Part shown: piece by piece, positions 19,205 through 29,205 of the stretch
How positions within the stretch are numbered: position 1 is the first letter of the stretch
Layout: each line of letters opens with the position of its first letter
Assembly (NCBI RefSeq): GCF_000966195.1
Contig: NZ_LAHL01000046.1
Span: 1-49,356 of the forward strand
From: Domibacillus robiginosus
GTDB taxonomy: Bacteria > Bacillota > Bacilli > Bacillales > Domibacillaceae
Length of the DNA stretch: 49,356 nucleotides
Direction of reading: 5' to 3'
Notes under the pieces: generated by a model
What the model saw: the letters and a program-made list of their open reading frames with translations, nothing else
Databases searched by the model: none
What the model was told of the DNA's origin: nothing
Translations under genes and position numbers: made by a program

Positions 19205-19467
19205 CATTGTTCGCCAATTTGTTCCTCTTTTAACAGCGTATACATGCCCGCTGCTTCTTCTTTCTTCGTTGTATCCAGTAACTTTTCGATTTTCACGGTC
19301 ATAACACGGCGGCCGAGGCGAACCGTCAGCTCATCTCCCACTTTTACGTTGGAGCTTGCTTTTCCTTCCACGCCGTTAATGAGAATACGTCCCTGGTCAG
19401 CTACTTCTTTTGCCAGTGTACGCCGTTTAATGATACGGGATACTTTTAAAAATTTATCAAGTCTCAT
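19204..19467 (-). CDS. rqcP: Ribosome quality control protein RqcP (YabO)
   Basis: S4-domain protein (MRLDKFLKVSRIIKRRTLAK, then GRILINGV) that binds stalled 50S subunits and supports Ala-tailing with RqcH. The start is ATG 19467, which overlaps the mazG stop (ATGA) and is preceded by GAGAGG; the open frame extends ten codons further upstream inside mazG without a start signal. The product is 87 aa, like B. subtilis YabO. Confidence 0.95.
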   Translation of the reverse strand: MRLDKFLKVSRIIKRRTLAKEVADQGRILINGVEGKASSNVKVGDELTVRLGRRVMTVKIEKLLDTTKKEEAAGMYTLLKEEQIGEQ

Positions 19468-20930
19468 GCTCGTTCCTCTCCTTTGGCTAAATCCCAAAAT
19501 GCATCTAATTCCTGCAGGGTAAAATCAGAAAACGGACGGCCGCTTTCCTTCACCCTTTCCTCTACAAATCCGAAACGGCGCCGAAATTTGCGGTTAACTG
19601 CTTGAAGGGCCTCTTCTGGATGAATACCCCAAAAACGTGCCGCATTAATGAGTGTGAATAAAACATCGCCAAACTCATCACGGAGACGGTCCGGATGCCC
19701 CGATTCTGTTTCTGCTAAAAATTCATCCCACTCTTCTTTTACTTTTTCAATAATTCCTGCTGCATCTGGCCAGTCAAATCCTGTTTGAGCTGCCCTTTTT
19801 TGGAGGTCGTATGCTTCCATTACTGCTGGCTGCCCTTTTGGAATACTATCCAGCAGGTGTTCTTCTTTGTTTCCTTTTTCAGCCGCTTTGATTTCCTGCC
19901 AGTTTGTTTTTACATCTTCAGCTGTTTCAGCTGTTGCATCACCAAATACATGTGGATGCCGGCGAATCATTTTGGCAGATGTAGATGCAATTACGTCCTC
20001 TATTGTAAACATGCCTTCGTCTTCTCCAATTTGTGCGTGAAGAAGCACTTGAAGAAGGACATCACCGAGCTCAGCCGCCATTTCTTCATCATCTTCGTTA
20101 TCAATTGCTTCAAACAGCTCATATGTTTCTTCAAGAAGGTACTTTTTCAGCGAAGCATGCGTTTGCTTGATGTCCCAGGGACAGCCCTTCTCCGGATCAC
20201 GAAGGCGCGCAATAATACCCCGCAGAACGGAAAATTCGCGGTACGTATCTTCTTCCCTTTGGATGGGCGGAACGTAAACACTCGTTAAATTGTTTAATTC
20301 CATTCCATGGTCCAGTTCATAAAGCGGTACCTGCCGTACTGATTCCTGCTCACTCCCAGCAGCCGTAACCACTGTAACTTCATGTTCATCCGGATACTTT
20401 TCCATCAGTGTCAGCTTCACGTCAGAAGCAACGAAAGCATCATAGACCTGGGCAATAATCAGATGGCCCGAAACCCGGATGTCATCACGACGTAAAGCCG
20501 TTCCGTCCAGCAGCTGAAAGCCATCCGCCGGATCGATTTCTACACTTGTAAACAAGGCATCCAGAAAACTCTGCCCTCCTGCAATGACCACCTCTGCTTC
20601 GCCTTTTTGCTTTCGCTCCAATAAAAGCTGTACGGTTTTTTCTGCTGCCATTGGATGGCCGGGAACTGCGTAAAGAACAGACCCATGTGCCGCTTTTTCA
20701 ATCAGCTGATCTACGATTTCATCATATACATCCTCAAACCGGCCATGCTTCTCATAAACGGCGTCAAAGCTTTCAAAGCGTACACCTTCTTTTTCCAGTT
20801 CCGCTACAGCCGGGTGCTCCTTTGTTCGAAGCCAAACGATCTCTGCCTCTTTAAGTAGCCGGTAAACGCCAAGCGGCATTTGATTCAAATCCGCCGCGCC
20901 AAGACCGACAATCGTGATTTGATTCGTCAT
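19464..20930 (-). CDS. mazG: Tetrapyrrole methylase-MazG fusion protein YabN
   Basis: Two-part protein. The N-terminal 220 or so residues form a SAM-dependent tetrapyrrole-methylase-like domain (ITIVGLGAADLNQMPLG, YAVPGHPMAAE). The C-terminal part is a double MazG nucleotide pyrophosphohydrolase: EETYELFEAIDNED with ELGDVLLQVLLHAQ and a second VKEEWDEFLAE with DEFGDVLFTLINAARF. It probably cleans up unwanted NTPs. 488 aa is normal for the Bacillus fusion. It follows yabM by 6 bp and overlaps rqcP. Confidence 0.95.
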   Translation of the reverse strand: MTNQITIVGLGAADLNQMPLGVYRLLKEAEIVWLRTKEHPAVAELEKEGVRFESFDAVYEKHGRFEDVYDEIVDQLIEKAAHGSVLYAVPGHPMAAEKTVQLLLERKQKGEAEVVIAGGQSFLDALFTSVEIDPADGFQLLDGTALRRDDIRVSGHLIIAQVYDAFVASDVKLTLMEKYPDEHEVTVVTAAGSEQESVRQVPLYELDHGMELNNLTSVYVPPIQREEDTYREFSVLRGIIARLRDPEKGCPWDIKQTHASLKKYLLEETYELFEAIDNEDDEEMAAELGDVLLQVLLHAQIGEDEGMFTIEDVIASTSAKMIRRHPHVFGDATAETAEDVKTNWQEIKAAEKGNKEEHLLDSIPKGQPAVMEAYDLQKRAAQTGFDWPDAAGIIEKVKEEWDEFLAETESGHPDRLRDEFGDVLFTLINAARFWGIHPEEALQAVNRKFRRRFGFVEERVKESGRPFSDFTLQELDAFWDLAKGEERA

Positions 20931-20936
20931 TATCCG

Positions 20937-22493
20937 TCACTTCCTTTTCATCCACATTCCTGCCCGTTTGATCCATTTTTCGCCGAACGGCAGAATGCGC
21001 AAATCGTCATCGCTCCATATTCTCCATTTTACCATGAAAACCAAAAACAAACAGGCGCCGAGCAATGCCCCGCTGACAGCCACTACTCCACTCCAGAGCC
21101 TTCCTGATTCGGGTGTAATCACCCCATGTACAAAAAGAAAAACAAAACCCGCCATCAAGGAAGCGGCTGCGGTGGTTTTCCAGATAAAGACGAAAGGTAA
21201 AAACGGCTCACGCTTTTTTTTCCACATGATCATTAAAAAGCAAACACCGGCTAAAAGAGAGACTACTGTTGCCAGTGCGGCTCCATAAAGGCCACAGAGC
21301 GGAATCAACAGTGCATTGGCCCCCCACTTCACAACAACGGTTAACACCGTTCCAGCTGCCGGCACCCAGTCATTTCCCTTTCCTTGGAAAACCGCATTCA
21401 TCGTGGCCATGATCGAGTAAAAAAAGATCGATAAACCGAAAATGGCCAGAAAATCTGATCCATCAGCAGTTTTAAACAGCATCACATTAAGAGGAACCAT
21501 TACAGCCGCCAGGCCGGCTGAAGCAGCCATTCCCAGCGCAAAACTAATCCGCAGTGCCAGCTGACTGAAGGAAGCTTCCGCCGATTTGTTTTGCTCCTTC
21601 CGCGCTCTTGAAATAAGCGGCACAATCGTCAAGGAAATTGAAACAGCTGCGGTTACACCGAGCTGAAGCATTGGCTGCCCTCTGTCAAAAATACCTTTCC
21701 ACGCTTTTGCGCTTGCCTCGGTCATGTCAGCTGCGAGAAGGCCGCTATATACTTGAAAGGAATCTGCCAGTTGCAGCAAAATCAGTGTTAAAGCAGAAAC
21801 ACAAACAGCCGTTCCATGAACCGCTACTTGAACAGCTGTCCGGCGATCAAACAAAAAGAGGATCGTCTGCTGCCCTTTTCTGCTGTGCTTCCACAGGACA
21901 GCAGCGGAAGCGGCCATCCCGAGCAGCGACCCGAAAACGGCACCAAGACCCGCTTCATACAAAGACCTACCTGAAAGAATGAGAAAAAAAGAAAAAAACA
22001 AAATCCCCGCAACCCGTACAGACTGTTCGATCATTTGAGAAGAAGCCGTCGGCACCATATTGCCTGCTCCCTGAAATGCTCCACGCCTCACCGCAATATA
22101 CGGAACAAATAAAAAAAGCAGGGCGCTGCATTGAATAAGCGGCTTTAACGCTTGATCTGCCATCGCTTCAGCCAGCCAGCCAGCACCAAAAAAAAGCAGT
22201 AAAAAAGCAGCAAAGCCCATGGCGCTGATGGTCGTGAAAGCAGTATGAACGACCACCTGCCTTCTCTGATCATTGGTACCCGATGCCAGACGTGAAAGCA
22301 CAACTGGAAACCCCGATACGGCTAACCCTGCTGCAATTCCATAAAATGGATAAACTTGCTGGTAAATGTAAAATCCAGTATCACCGACAATATTTTGAAA
22401 AGGCACCCTGTATACCGCACTCAGCACTTTTACAAATAAAGCGGCGGCTGTTAGTAAAAAGGCCCCTTTTAAAAATGATTTTTCTCCGCTCAC
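20937..22493 (-). CDS. yabM: Polysaccharide flippase of the MOP/SpoVB family
   Basis: A 518-aa membrane protein with about 14 predicted helices and the MOP-family start (GAFLLTAAALFVKVLSAVYR), matching B. subtilis YabM and SpoVB. It likely flips a lipid-linked glycan, such as a peptidoglycan or spore-cortex precursor; the substrate is not known. It starts with GTG (22493), 5 nt after GAGGTG. It lies behind the spoVT terminator and upstream of mazG, so it probably has its own promoter or low read-through. Confidence 0.92.
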   Translation of the reverse strand: MSGEKSFLKGAFLLTAAALFVKVLSAVYRVPFQNIVGDTGFYIYQQVYPFYGIAAGLAVSGFPVVLSRLASGTNDQRRQVVVHTAFTTISAMGFAAFLLLFFGAGWLAEAMADQALKPLIQCSALLFLFVPYIAVRRGAFQGAGNMVPTASSQMIEQSVRVAGILFFSFFLILSGRSLYEAGLGAVFGSLLGMAASAAVLWKHSRKGQQTILFLFDRRTAVQVAVHGTAVCVSALTLILLQLADSFQVYSGLLAADMTEASAKAWKGIFDRGQPMLQLGVTAAVSISLTIVPLISRARKEQNKSAEASFSQLALRISFALGMAASAGLAAVMVPLNVMLFKTADGSDFLAIFGLSIFFYSIMATMNAVFQGKGNDWVPAAGTVLTVVVKWGANALLIPLCGLYGAALATVVSLLAGVCFLMIMWKKKREPFLPFVFIWKTTAAASLMAGFVFLFVHGVITPESGRLWSGVVAVSGALLGACLFLVFMVKWRIWSDDDLRILPFGEKWIKRAGMWMKRK

Positions 22494-22529
22494 ACAACCA
22501 CCTCAGTAACTACTTTACTGATTTTTTTC

Positions 22530-22574
22530 TTCTTTGAAAAGAAAAACCCGGCTCCCATAGCGGGAGTCCGGGTT
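22530..22574 (-). terminator. spoVT terminator
   Basis: A stem of about 12 bp (22545-22556 with 22562-22574, one mismatch) followed by TTTTTC on the minus strand, overlapping the spoVT stop. Confidence 0.85.
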
Positions 22575-23109
22575 AATGTTCCATTTGTTTTCCAAAAAAG
22601 GCGGCAGCAACAAAAGCGGCTTTTTGTTCCGCTTCACCGGCCGTTCGATCTTCCGAAAACAGGGCAACAGCTCCGATCGTATCACCAGCAGCGATAATCG
22701 GCGTAATAAAATATGATTGCGCTTCTACAGTGCGGCCATCCGCAAATTCTACGCTGCGCTGCTCACTGCTTTCAGCTGACCGTCTTTCCTGAATAACAGA
22801 TTCTACTACCGGTCCGATTTTTCTCTCTACAAAATCCTTCTTTTTTACACCGGCAGCTGAAATGACAGTATCACGGTCGCAAATCAGCACTGAATAATTT
22901 AAACTGTCATGCAGCGCCTCTGCGTACTCCTGGGAAAAGTCACCCAGTTCTGTAAAAGGTGAATATTTTTTTAAAATAACCTCGCCGTCACGATCGACAA
23001 ATATCTCAAGCGGATCCCCTTCTCGAATACGAAGGGTACGGCGAATTTCTTTCGGAATGACCACACGGCCAAGATCATCAATACGTCTAACGATACCTGT
23101 AGCTTTCAT
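22573..23109 (-). CDS. spoVT: Stage V sporulation regulator SpoVT
   Basis: AbrB-family transcription factor of late forespore gene expression under sigma-G. The N-terminal swapped-hairpin domain (MKATGIVRRIDDLGRVVIPK) is followed by a C-terminal GAF-like domain (residues 60-178). I set the start at ATG 23109, 9 nt after GAGAGG, which gives the family length of 178 aa; the open frame extends nine codons further upstream. Compare abrB in this window, which has the same DNA-binding module. Confidence 0.96.
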   Translation of the reverse strand: MKATGIVRRIDDLGRVVIPKEIRRTLRIREGDPLEIFVDRDGEVILKKYSPFTELGDFSQEYAEALHDSLNYSVLICDRDTVISAAGVKKKDFVERKIGPVVESVIQERRSAESSEQRSVEFADGRTVEAQSYFITPIIAAGDTIGAVALFSEDRTAGEAEQKAAFVAAAFFGKQMEH

Positions 23110-23160
23110 TATGGAATGCCTCTCTTTCACCATCAAAATATCGAAACCATTTCTTGGCGT

Positions 23161-23191
23161 TATTATCTTTCAAGAGGAAACATTCTATACA
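23161..23191 (-). promoter_or_regulatory. Candidate sigma-G promoter for spoVT
   Basis: On the minus strand TGTATA (23186-23191), an 18-bp spacer and GATAATA (23161-23167) resemble sigma-F/G elements (TGMATA and CATAMTA). B. subtilis spoVT is transcribed by sigma-G. Confidence 0.4.
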
Positions 23192-23196
23192 TGAAA

Positions 23197-26100
23197 TTAC
23201 ATTTGTTTTTTTGCACCCTCAAGTTCTTTTACTAACTCGAACACGGCCTGGAACCAGCCCTGCTCCGGAGCTCTTTTTTGATCAATGGTAATCTTCAGCC
23301 GCTGTTCTTCCATCCCGATTCCACACATATTGCCGAATTTATTGCAAATCGCAAACACTTTTGAACCGTCGATTTCTTTTGTGCCTTCTTCACTCATCAA
23401 AAGCGTAATGATGTCTTTAGACTGCTTCATTGACTCAAGCTTCGTCCGGGCGGCCCAAATTTTCATTTCAGCTACCTGGAAAAGGTCGGCTACTTCCTGC
23501 GGATAGTCGCCAAATCGGTCAGTCATTTCTTCTTTTAGTTCGTCAATTTCTTCAAATGAATCTGCTGAACGGAATCGCTTGTACATATCGATTTTTTGAG
23601 CACTGTCTGTAATATATGCGTCCGGAATATAAGCATCAATTGTAACGTCCACTTCAAATAACGGTGCTTTTTCTTCCTTGTCGCCGCCTTGTTTTTGTTC
23701 AATCGCTTCTTTCAGCATTTGTGAATACAAGTCAAAGCCGACTGAATCGATGAATCCGTGCTGCTGAGAGCCAAGTAAGTTTCCAGCGCCCCGGATTGAC
23801 AAGTCCCGCATCGCAATTTTAAAGCCGGAGCCGAGCTCTGTAAATTCTTTAATCGCCTGAAGGCGTTTTTCTGCCGGCTCTGACAGAACTTTGTCTTTCC
23901 GATACATAAAGTAGGAATACGCCACCCGGTTAGAACGGCCGACGCGCCCGCGGATTTGGTACAGCTGTGATAGCCCCATCCGGTCGGCATCATGAACGAT
24001 CAGCGTATTCACATTCGGGATATCAACGCCTGTTTCGATAATGGTCGTTGTGACCAGCACATCGGATTCTCCTTCTAAAAAGCTAAGAATCACTGCTTCA
24101 AGCTCCGTTTCCGTCATTTGGCCATGAGCATAAGCAACCTTGGCGTCCGGCACGAGCATGGAAATTTCCTCGGCACGCCGTTCGATGTCTTCTACCCGGT
24201 TATATAAGTAAAACACCTGTCCGCCGCGGGCAATTTCCCGCTCAGCTGCTTCACGAACAAGACCAAGATTATGCTCTACTACATAAGTCTGCACAGGAAA
24301 ACGATTTTCCGGCGGTGTTTCAATAACGGACAAGTCCCGTACCCCAAGCATGGACATGTGAAGGGTCCGCGGAATAGGCGTTGCCGTCAGTGTCAGTACG
24401 TCCACATTGGTTTTTAACTGCTTGATTTTTTCTTTATGGGTGACCCCGAAACGCTGCTCTTCATCCACAATTAAAAGACCCAGGTCCTGGTATTGTACAT
24501 CTTTGGACAGAAGGCGGTGCGTACCGATTACAATATCGACTGTACCTGCCTTAATCCCTTTTAATGTTTCAGTTTGCTGCTTGCGTGTACGGAAGCGGCT
24601 AAGCAGGCCGACATTGACCGGAAAATCCTGAAGTCTTTCTTTCAGCGTTTCGTAGTGCTGCTGGGCAAGAATCGTCGTTGGAACCAGGATCGCGACCTGC
24701 TTGCCGTCTGCAGTTGCTTTAAAAGCAGCACGAATGGCGACTTCCGTTTTTCCATAGCCTACATCGCCGCAAAGCAGGCGGTCCATCGGCTGTTCGCGCT
24801 CCATATCACGTTTAATTTCCTGAATTGAACGGAGCTGATCTTCTGTTTCTTCATAGGGAAATGCCGCTTCAAATTCACGCTGCATATCTCCGTCCGGCGA
24901 AAAAGCATAACCGCGTGCTGCTTCTCTCTCGGCATACAGTTTAATTAAATCGTCCGCGATATCCTGTACAGACGATTCTACTTTTCTTTTCACCCGTTTC
25001 CAATCACTGCCGCCCAGCTTGTAGATTTTCGGCTCTTTTCCTTCCGATCCTACGTACTTTTGAACAAGCTCAATTTGATCTACTGGCACAAACAGTTCAT
25101 CTGTGCCCTGATACTTAATTTTTAAATAGTCTTTATGAATGCCGTTAATCTGCAGTGTCTCAATACCGAGGTACTTTCCGATCCCGTGATTTACGTGAAC
25201 AACATAATCGCCAGCTTTTAGCTCGGAATAACTTTTGATGCGCTCTGCGTTTGAAAGCTTTTGACGCCGCTTGCTTTTCGGAGCTTTTTTATTAAAAAGC
25301 TCCTGCTCCGTTACAACCGCTATTTTCAGCATCGGAAACTCAAATCCGGATGTTAGGGCACCCGGACCTGTTTGGACGACTCCTTCAATTACTTCATTTT
25401 GATCCTTCAGCAGCGTGACTTCCATGCCGTAATCACTCAAGGTCTCTTTAATCTTCTCTACTCGCTCAGCTGTTTCACCAAGAAATAATACCGTTGTTCC
25501 TGATTTTTTCCAGCGTTCCATTTCGCCTTCTAAGACGTTCATCTGCCCATGGAAATTCTGCATCGGACGAGCAGAGAAGTTTACGATGTTTTCTGGCTTT
25601 CCGCCTGCGGTCTGGCGCATAAACAGTGATAAATAAACGGACGGCTGCACAGTCTCCTGCATCGCTTCCTGGAGCGTGTGAGCCAGCGTTAAACCGTGAA
25701 CGGCTTTGCCTTCTTCAATAAGAGCGGTATACCATTCTGCTTCTTCTTTTTCGAGCGATTCACTAATTTCTTTGATCCGGCTCATTTCATCCCAGAACAC
25801 AAGTCCTCCCTCTGGCAGATAGGAGGTGACAACCGACGTTTGATCATACAGGAGAGAGGTGTATTTACCTAACTCATCTATTCGAATACCCTGCTTCAGC
25901 TTTTCAATATCTGCTCCAACGTAAGAAGACAGCTGCTTTTTAACATCCGGACTGCCAATTTTTTTTACAGTCGCCTCCAGCGACTCCTGCAGACGACTGG
26001 CAAGTGCAGCAAGATCTTCTGTTGAAGCAGGCATTTCCGCCGCCGGACCTACTAAAATAGACGTCATGTTTTCAATGGACCGCTGTGTATCCGGTGCAAA

Positions 26101-26724
26101 GGTCCGAATCGAATCAATCTCTGTATCAAACAGCTCAATACGGACAGGATGCTCAGAAGTCAATGGATAAAGGTCAACAATGCCGCCGCGAATGCTGAAC
26201 TCTCCCGGTGCGTAAACCATATCAGCCCGCTCATAGCCCATTTCTACGAGCTCATGCTTTAACGCTTCCAACTCCACTTCTTCTCCCGCTGTAAATGTTT
26301 TTTGAAGTCGCTTCCATGTTTCTTTAGAAGGCAATAATTTTTTCAGCCCTGCTACAGGCACAATATAAACACCGGTGCTTTTCAGCGCGAGATGGTTCAG
26401 CATTTCAATACGCTGGGCACGCAGCTCCGGACTTGCAATGCTGACTTCTGCCGCAATCAGTTCATTGGCTGCATATAGATATACTTCTTCTTCCGGTACA
26501 AATTGAACAATATCATCGTACAGCTTCTGAGCCTGAAGCATATTGTAGGTGATGATCATAACAGGCTTTTTCAGCTTGCGGTGAGCGGCGGCTGCGAAAA
26601 CAGCCCGTAACGAGCCGGACAAACCAGCAGCCAGCTGCTCTTTCATTCCCGCTTCCATCCCATCAATAATCGACTTTGCTTCATCATTTTTTAAAAATAA
26701 ATCAAGTAAATGATTCATCCCCAT
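23197..26724 (-). CDS. mfd: Transcription-repair coupling factor
   Basis: Removes RNA polymerase stalled at DNA lesions and recruits UvrA. The N-terminal UvrB-homology region is followed by the RNA polymerase-interacting domain ([19 protein letters not shown]), the translocase with Walker [17 protein letters not shown] and DEEQRFGV, and the C-terminal TRG and D7 regions. At about 1175 aa it is full length. The frame opens at a TTG, but ATG 26724 lies 5 nt after GGGGG and is the better start; ATG 26718 is also possible. The gene fin (yabK), which lies between pth and mfd in B. subtilis, is absent: only a terminator fits in the gap. Confidence 0.97.
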   Translation of the reverse strand: MGMNHLLDLFLKNDEAKSIIDGMEAGMKEQLAAGLSGSLRAVFAAAAHRKLKKPVMIITYNMLQAQKLYDDIVQFVPEEEVYLYAANELIAAEVSIASPELRAQRIEMLNHLALKSTGVYIVPVAGLKKLLPSKETWKRLQKTFTAGEEVELEALKHELVEMGYERADMVYAPGEFSIRGGIVDLYPLTSEHPVRIELFDTEIDSIRTFAPDTQRSIENMTSILVGPAAEMPASTEDLAALASRLQESLEATVKKIGSPDVKKQLSSYVGADIEKLKQGIRIDELGKYTSLLYDQTSVVTSYLPEGGLVFWDEMSRIKEISESLEKEEAEWYTALIEEGKAVHGLTLAHTLQEAMQETVQPSVYLSLFMRQTAGGKPENIVNFSARPMQNFHGQMNVLEGEMERWKKSGTTVLFLGETAERVEKIKETLSDYGMEVTLLKDQNEVIEGVVQTGPGALTSGFEFPMLKIAVVTEQELFNKKAPKSKRRQKLSNAERIKSYSELKAGDYVVHVNHGIGKYLGIETLQINGIHKDYLKIKYQGTDELFVPVDQIELVQKYVGSEGKEPKIYKLGGSDWKRVKRKVESSVQDIADDLIKLYAEREAARGYAFSPDGDMQREFEAAFPYEETEDQLRSIQEIKRDMEREQPMDRLLCGDVGYGKTEVAIRAAFKATADGKQVAILVPTTILAQQHYETLKERLQDFPVNVGLLSRFRTRKQQTETLKGIKAGTVDIVIGTHRLLSKDVQYQDLGLLIVDEEQRFGVTHKEKIKQLKTNVDVLTLTATPIPRTLHMSMLGVRDLSVIETPPENRFPVQTYVVEHNLGLVREAAEREIARGGQVFYLYNRVEDIERRAEEISMLVPDAKVAYAHGQMTETELEAVILSFLEGESDVLVTTTIIETGVDIPNVNTLIVHDADRMGLSQLYQIRGRVGRSNRVAYSYFMYRKDKVLSEPAEKRLQAIKEFTELGSGFKIAMRDLSIRGAGNLLGSQQHGFIDSVGFDLYSQMLKEAIEQKQGGDKEEKAPLFEVDVTIDAYIPDAYITDSAQKIDMYKRFRSADSFEEIDELKEEMTDRFGDYPQEVADLFQVAEMKIWAARTKLESMKQSKDIITLLMSEEGTKEIDGSKVFAICNKFGNMCGIGMEEQRLKITIDQKRAPEQGWFQAVFELVKELEGAKKQM

Positions 26725-26745
26725 TTGTTCCCCCTTTTCCAAAAC

Positions 26746-26777
26746 AGAAAAACGCTTTGGGGCGTGCGCCCAAAGCT
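26746..26777 (-). terminator. pth terminator
   Basis: A GC-rich stem (about 26754-26763 with 26766-26776) followed by GTTTTTC on the minus strand, between the pth stop and the mfd start. Confidence 0.8.
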
Positions 26778-26791
26778 TTTTATGCTAATAA

Positions 26792-27352
26792 TTATTGGTT
26801 AAATTTGTTCATCACATCAATAAAGGAATGATCCACTGCATACAAACAGGCATCTGTGCTTTTTTGAACCGCCTCATTCATCAAGATACGTTCCTCATCA
26901 CTGAATTTACCAAGCACATAATCAACCGTTTTGATCGGCCCATCTGGCCGGCCTATACCTACTCGTACCCGCTTAAATTGATCTGTGCCTAAATGAGCAA
27001 TGGTTGATTTGATTCCATTGTGCCCGCCTGCACTTCCCCTTTGACGCAGTCTTATTTTTCCTTGCGGCAAATCAAGATCATCATAAACCACGATTACATC
27101 ATCTGTTTCAATATTATAATAACGCATTACTTCACTAATGCTTTCACCAGACAAATTCATATACGTAAGCGGTTTTAGTAAAATGACTTTTTCCAGCCCT
27201 TTACGTGTGATGCCATATATCCCTTTGTGCTTGGCTTCGGTTAACTCCGCCCCGAGCTGCTTAGCTATTTCATCAATGACATCAAAGCCAATATTATGCC
27301 GCGTGCTCGCGTACTTTGAGCCCGGGTTGCCAAGACCTACGATTAATTTCAT
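26792..27352 (-). CDS. pth: Peptidyl-tRNA hydrolase
   Basis: Releases tRNA from peptidyl-tRNAs that fall off the ribosome. Family motifs: MKLIVGLGNPGSKYASTRHN with the catalytic His, PLTYMNLSG, and DDLDLPQGKIRLRQRGSAGG. The start is ATG 27352, 7 nt after GAGGTG; the frame opens five codons earlier. The product is 186 aa. It follows the ctc terminator. B. subtilis knows this gene as spoVC because a mutation there blocks sporulation. Confidence 0.97.
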   Translation of the reverse strand: MKLIVGLGNPGSKYASTRHNIGFDVIDEIAKQLGAELTEAKHKGIYGITRKGLEKVILLKPLTYMNLSGESISEVMRYYNIETDDVIVVYDDLDLPQGKIRLRQRGSAGGHNGIKSTIAHLGTDQFKRVRVGIGRPDGPIKTVDYVLGKFSDEERILMNEAVQKSTDACLYAVDHSFIDVMNKFNQ

Positions 27353-27402
27353 TTTCCTGCACCTCAATTTTTACAGTTATTCTTAGTATACATGACTGCA
27401 TA

Positions 27403-27432
27403 CAAAAAAAACAGGCAGATGGGTCTGCCTGT
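27403..27432 (-). terminator. ctc terminator
   Basis: A perfect 9-bp stem (27411-27419 with 27424-27432) with a T-run on the minus strand. Confidence 0.9.
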
Positions 27433-27449
27433 TTTTGATAAAAAGAAAG

Positions 27450-28079
27450 TTAATCCTCTTTTGGTTCCTCCTGTGCAGGCACGTCTTCTGCATCTGAAGC
27501 TTCATCCGCACCTTCTTCTGTTTCTTCTTCAAGTTTCTGTGGTGGAAGAACGGAGACAATCGTTTCTTCATCTTCATTTTCAATCGTAAAATTATATTTA
27601 TCACGTATATCTCCAACTGAAATAGAGTCACCGATTACAAGTTCAGATACGTCTACCGTTACACTTTCAGGAAACTCCGATACTTTTGCTGTCACATTTA
27701 ACTCAAATAACGGTTGCTGGATAACACCGCCTTCTTTTGAGCCTGCCGCTTCGCCTTCAAGGTCAACACGTACTTGAGAGGTAATCTCAGAAGAACGATC
27801 GACTGCTAGGAAATCTGCATGCACGATAAACCCTTTGATCGGATCCTGCTGATATTCCTGTAGAATGACATCATGTGTGCTTCCATCTACATTCAAGGAA
27901 ATTAATCCGTTTCGTCCTACTTCACGGATGGTTTTAATAAATTCAGCTTCTTCAACAGCCACAGGTTTTGATTCCACTCCTTTGCCGTATACAACAGCTG
28001 GAAAAGAACCAGATGTACGAATCTCTGTTAATGCTGCTCTTGTAAAGCCTTCACGTTTTTTAGCTTGTAATGTACTCAT
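27450..28079 (-). CDS. ctc: Ribosomal protein bL25 / general stress protein Ctc
   Basis: Binds 5S rRNA in the 50S subunit; the long Ctc form with the N-terminal L25 domain (residues 1-95) and the C-terminal beta domain (FIVHADFLAVDRSSEITSQ onward). The end is acidic (EEETEEGADEASDAEDVPAQ, then EEPKED), as in other Ctc proteins. ATG has GGAGG 11 nt upstream. The sigma-B promoter at 28135-28160 fits its known general-stress induction. Confidence 0.96.
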   Translation of the reverse strand: MSTLQAKKREGFTRAALTEIRTSGSFPAVVYGKGVESKPVAVEEAEFIKTIREVGRNGLISLNVDGSTHDVILQEYQQDPIKGFIVHADFLAVDRSSEITSQVRVDLEGEAAGSKEGGVIQQPLFELNVTAKVSEFPESVTVDVSELVIGDSISVGDIRDKYNFTIENEDEETIVSVLPPQKLEEETEEGADEASDAEDVPAQEEPKED

Positions 28080-28134
28080 AACACCTTCACCCTCCTGTTT
28101 ATAAATCCAACGTTTTATCTGTACATGTCTGTTT

Positions 28135-28160
28135 ATTCCCTAAATCGCTGACTTATAAAC
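28135..28160 (-). promoter_or_regulatory. sigma-B promoter of ctc
   Basis: On the minus strand GTTTAT (28155-28160), a 14-bp spacer and GGGAAT (28135-28140). The sigma-B consensus is GTTTAA, 12-15 bp, GGGWAW; the ctc promoter is the classic sigma-B promoter of B. subtilis. It lies about 55 bp before the ctc ATG. Confidence 0.75.
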
Positions 28161-28167
28161 ATGGAGG

Positions 28168-28207
28168 CAAAAAAAGAAAACCGGCGCCATATTATAGCAC
28201 CGGTTTT
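28168..28207 (-). terminator. glmU-prs terminator
   Basis: Stem 28177-28184 with 28200-28207, extended by G/C pairs inside, followed by CTTTTTTT on the minus strand, just after the prs stop. Confidence 0.8.
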
Positions 28208-28217
28208 CGAGCAGTTA

Positions 28218-29177
28218 TTAATCAAATAATGTGCTGACAGATTGTTCTTCATGAACGCGGATGATTGCTTCACCAAGAAGCGGCGCCACAGACAATTCCA
28301 CAACCTTGTCGGTTTTCTTTTCAGGAGCAAGCGCAATAGAGTTTGTTACAACAAGCTCTTTAATATTTGAGTTTTCGATCCGTTCCATTGCCGGGCCTGA
28401 AAGCACTGGATGGGTACAGCATGCATATACTTCTTTTGCGCCGCTTTCTGAAAGGGCATTTGCCGCAAGTGTAATCGTACCAGCCGTATCGATAATATCG
28501 TCGATTAAAATCGCAATTTTCCCTTCAACGTTTCCGACGATGTTCATAACTTCTGCAACGTTAGGACGAGGACGGCGCTTGTCAATGATCGCAATTGGTG
28601 CTTTCAGACGGTCTGCCAGCTTACGTGCACGTGTTACACCACCGTGATCTGGCGATACAATGACAATATCGTCTCTGCTGAATTCTTTTTTCTTGAAGTA
28701 ATCTCCTAAAATCGGCACACCCATTAAGTGGTCGATTGGCACATCGAAAAAGCCTTGAATTTGCGGTGCATGAAGATCCAGTGTAATTAAACGGGTTGTA
28801 CCTGCCGTCTCAAGCAGATTGGCTACAAGCTTGGCTGTGATCGGCTCACGAGCACGCGCTTTACGATCCTGACGTGCATAGCCATAGTATGGAAGCACAA
28901 CATTGATTGTTTTGGCCGACGCCCGTTTTAATGCATCAATCATAATGAGCAATTCCATTAAATGTTCATTAACCGGGCCGCTTGTTGATTGAACGATATA
29001 AACGTCGCAGCCGCGAATGCTTTCTTCAATGTTAATTTGTACTTCACCATCACTGAAACGGGTAACGGAACATTTTCCAAGTTCAACTCCGATAAATTCT
29101 GCAATTTCCTGAGCGAGTGCCGGGTTTGAATTTAACGAAAAGATTTTCAAATTTGGATCTAAATACTGATTGCTCAT
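28218..29177 (-). CDS. prs: Ribose-phosphate pyrophosphokinase
   Basis: Makes PRPP from ribose-5-phosphate and ATP for nucleotide, His and Trp synthesis. Motifs: [46 protein letters not shown] and the PRPP loop [22 protein letters not shown] 29177 lies 5 nt after GGAGG; the frame opens four codons earlier at GTG. 319 aa. It follows glmU by 28 bp and is cotranscribed with it, as in B. subtilis. PRPP made here is also the effector of PurR, encoded 3 kb away. Confidence 0.97.
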   Translation of the reverse strand: MSNQYLDPNLKIFSLNSNPALAQEIAEFIGVELGKCSVTRFSDGEVQINIEESIRGCDVYIVQSTSGPVNEHLMELLIMIDALKRASAKTINVVLPYYGYARQDRKARAREPITAKLVANLLETAGTTRLITLDLHAPQIQGFFDVPIDHLMGVPILGDYFKKKEFSRDDIVIVSPDHGGVTRARKLADRLKAPIAIIDKRRPRPNVAEVMNIVGNVEGKIAILIDDIIDTAGTITLAANALSESGAKEVYACCTHPVLSGPAMERIENSNIKELVVTNSIALAPEKKTDKVVELSVAPLLGEAIIRVHEEQSVSTLFD

Positions 29178-29205
29178 GATGACCTCCACAGTCCTGATTT
29201 ACTCA

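Noticed and set aside
19785-20288. Plus-strand open frame of 167 codons opposite mazG
   Set aside because: Antisense to the conserved MazG domains, no ribosome-binding site, odd composition rich in Phe and Cys.
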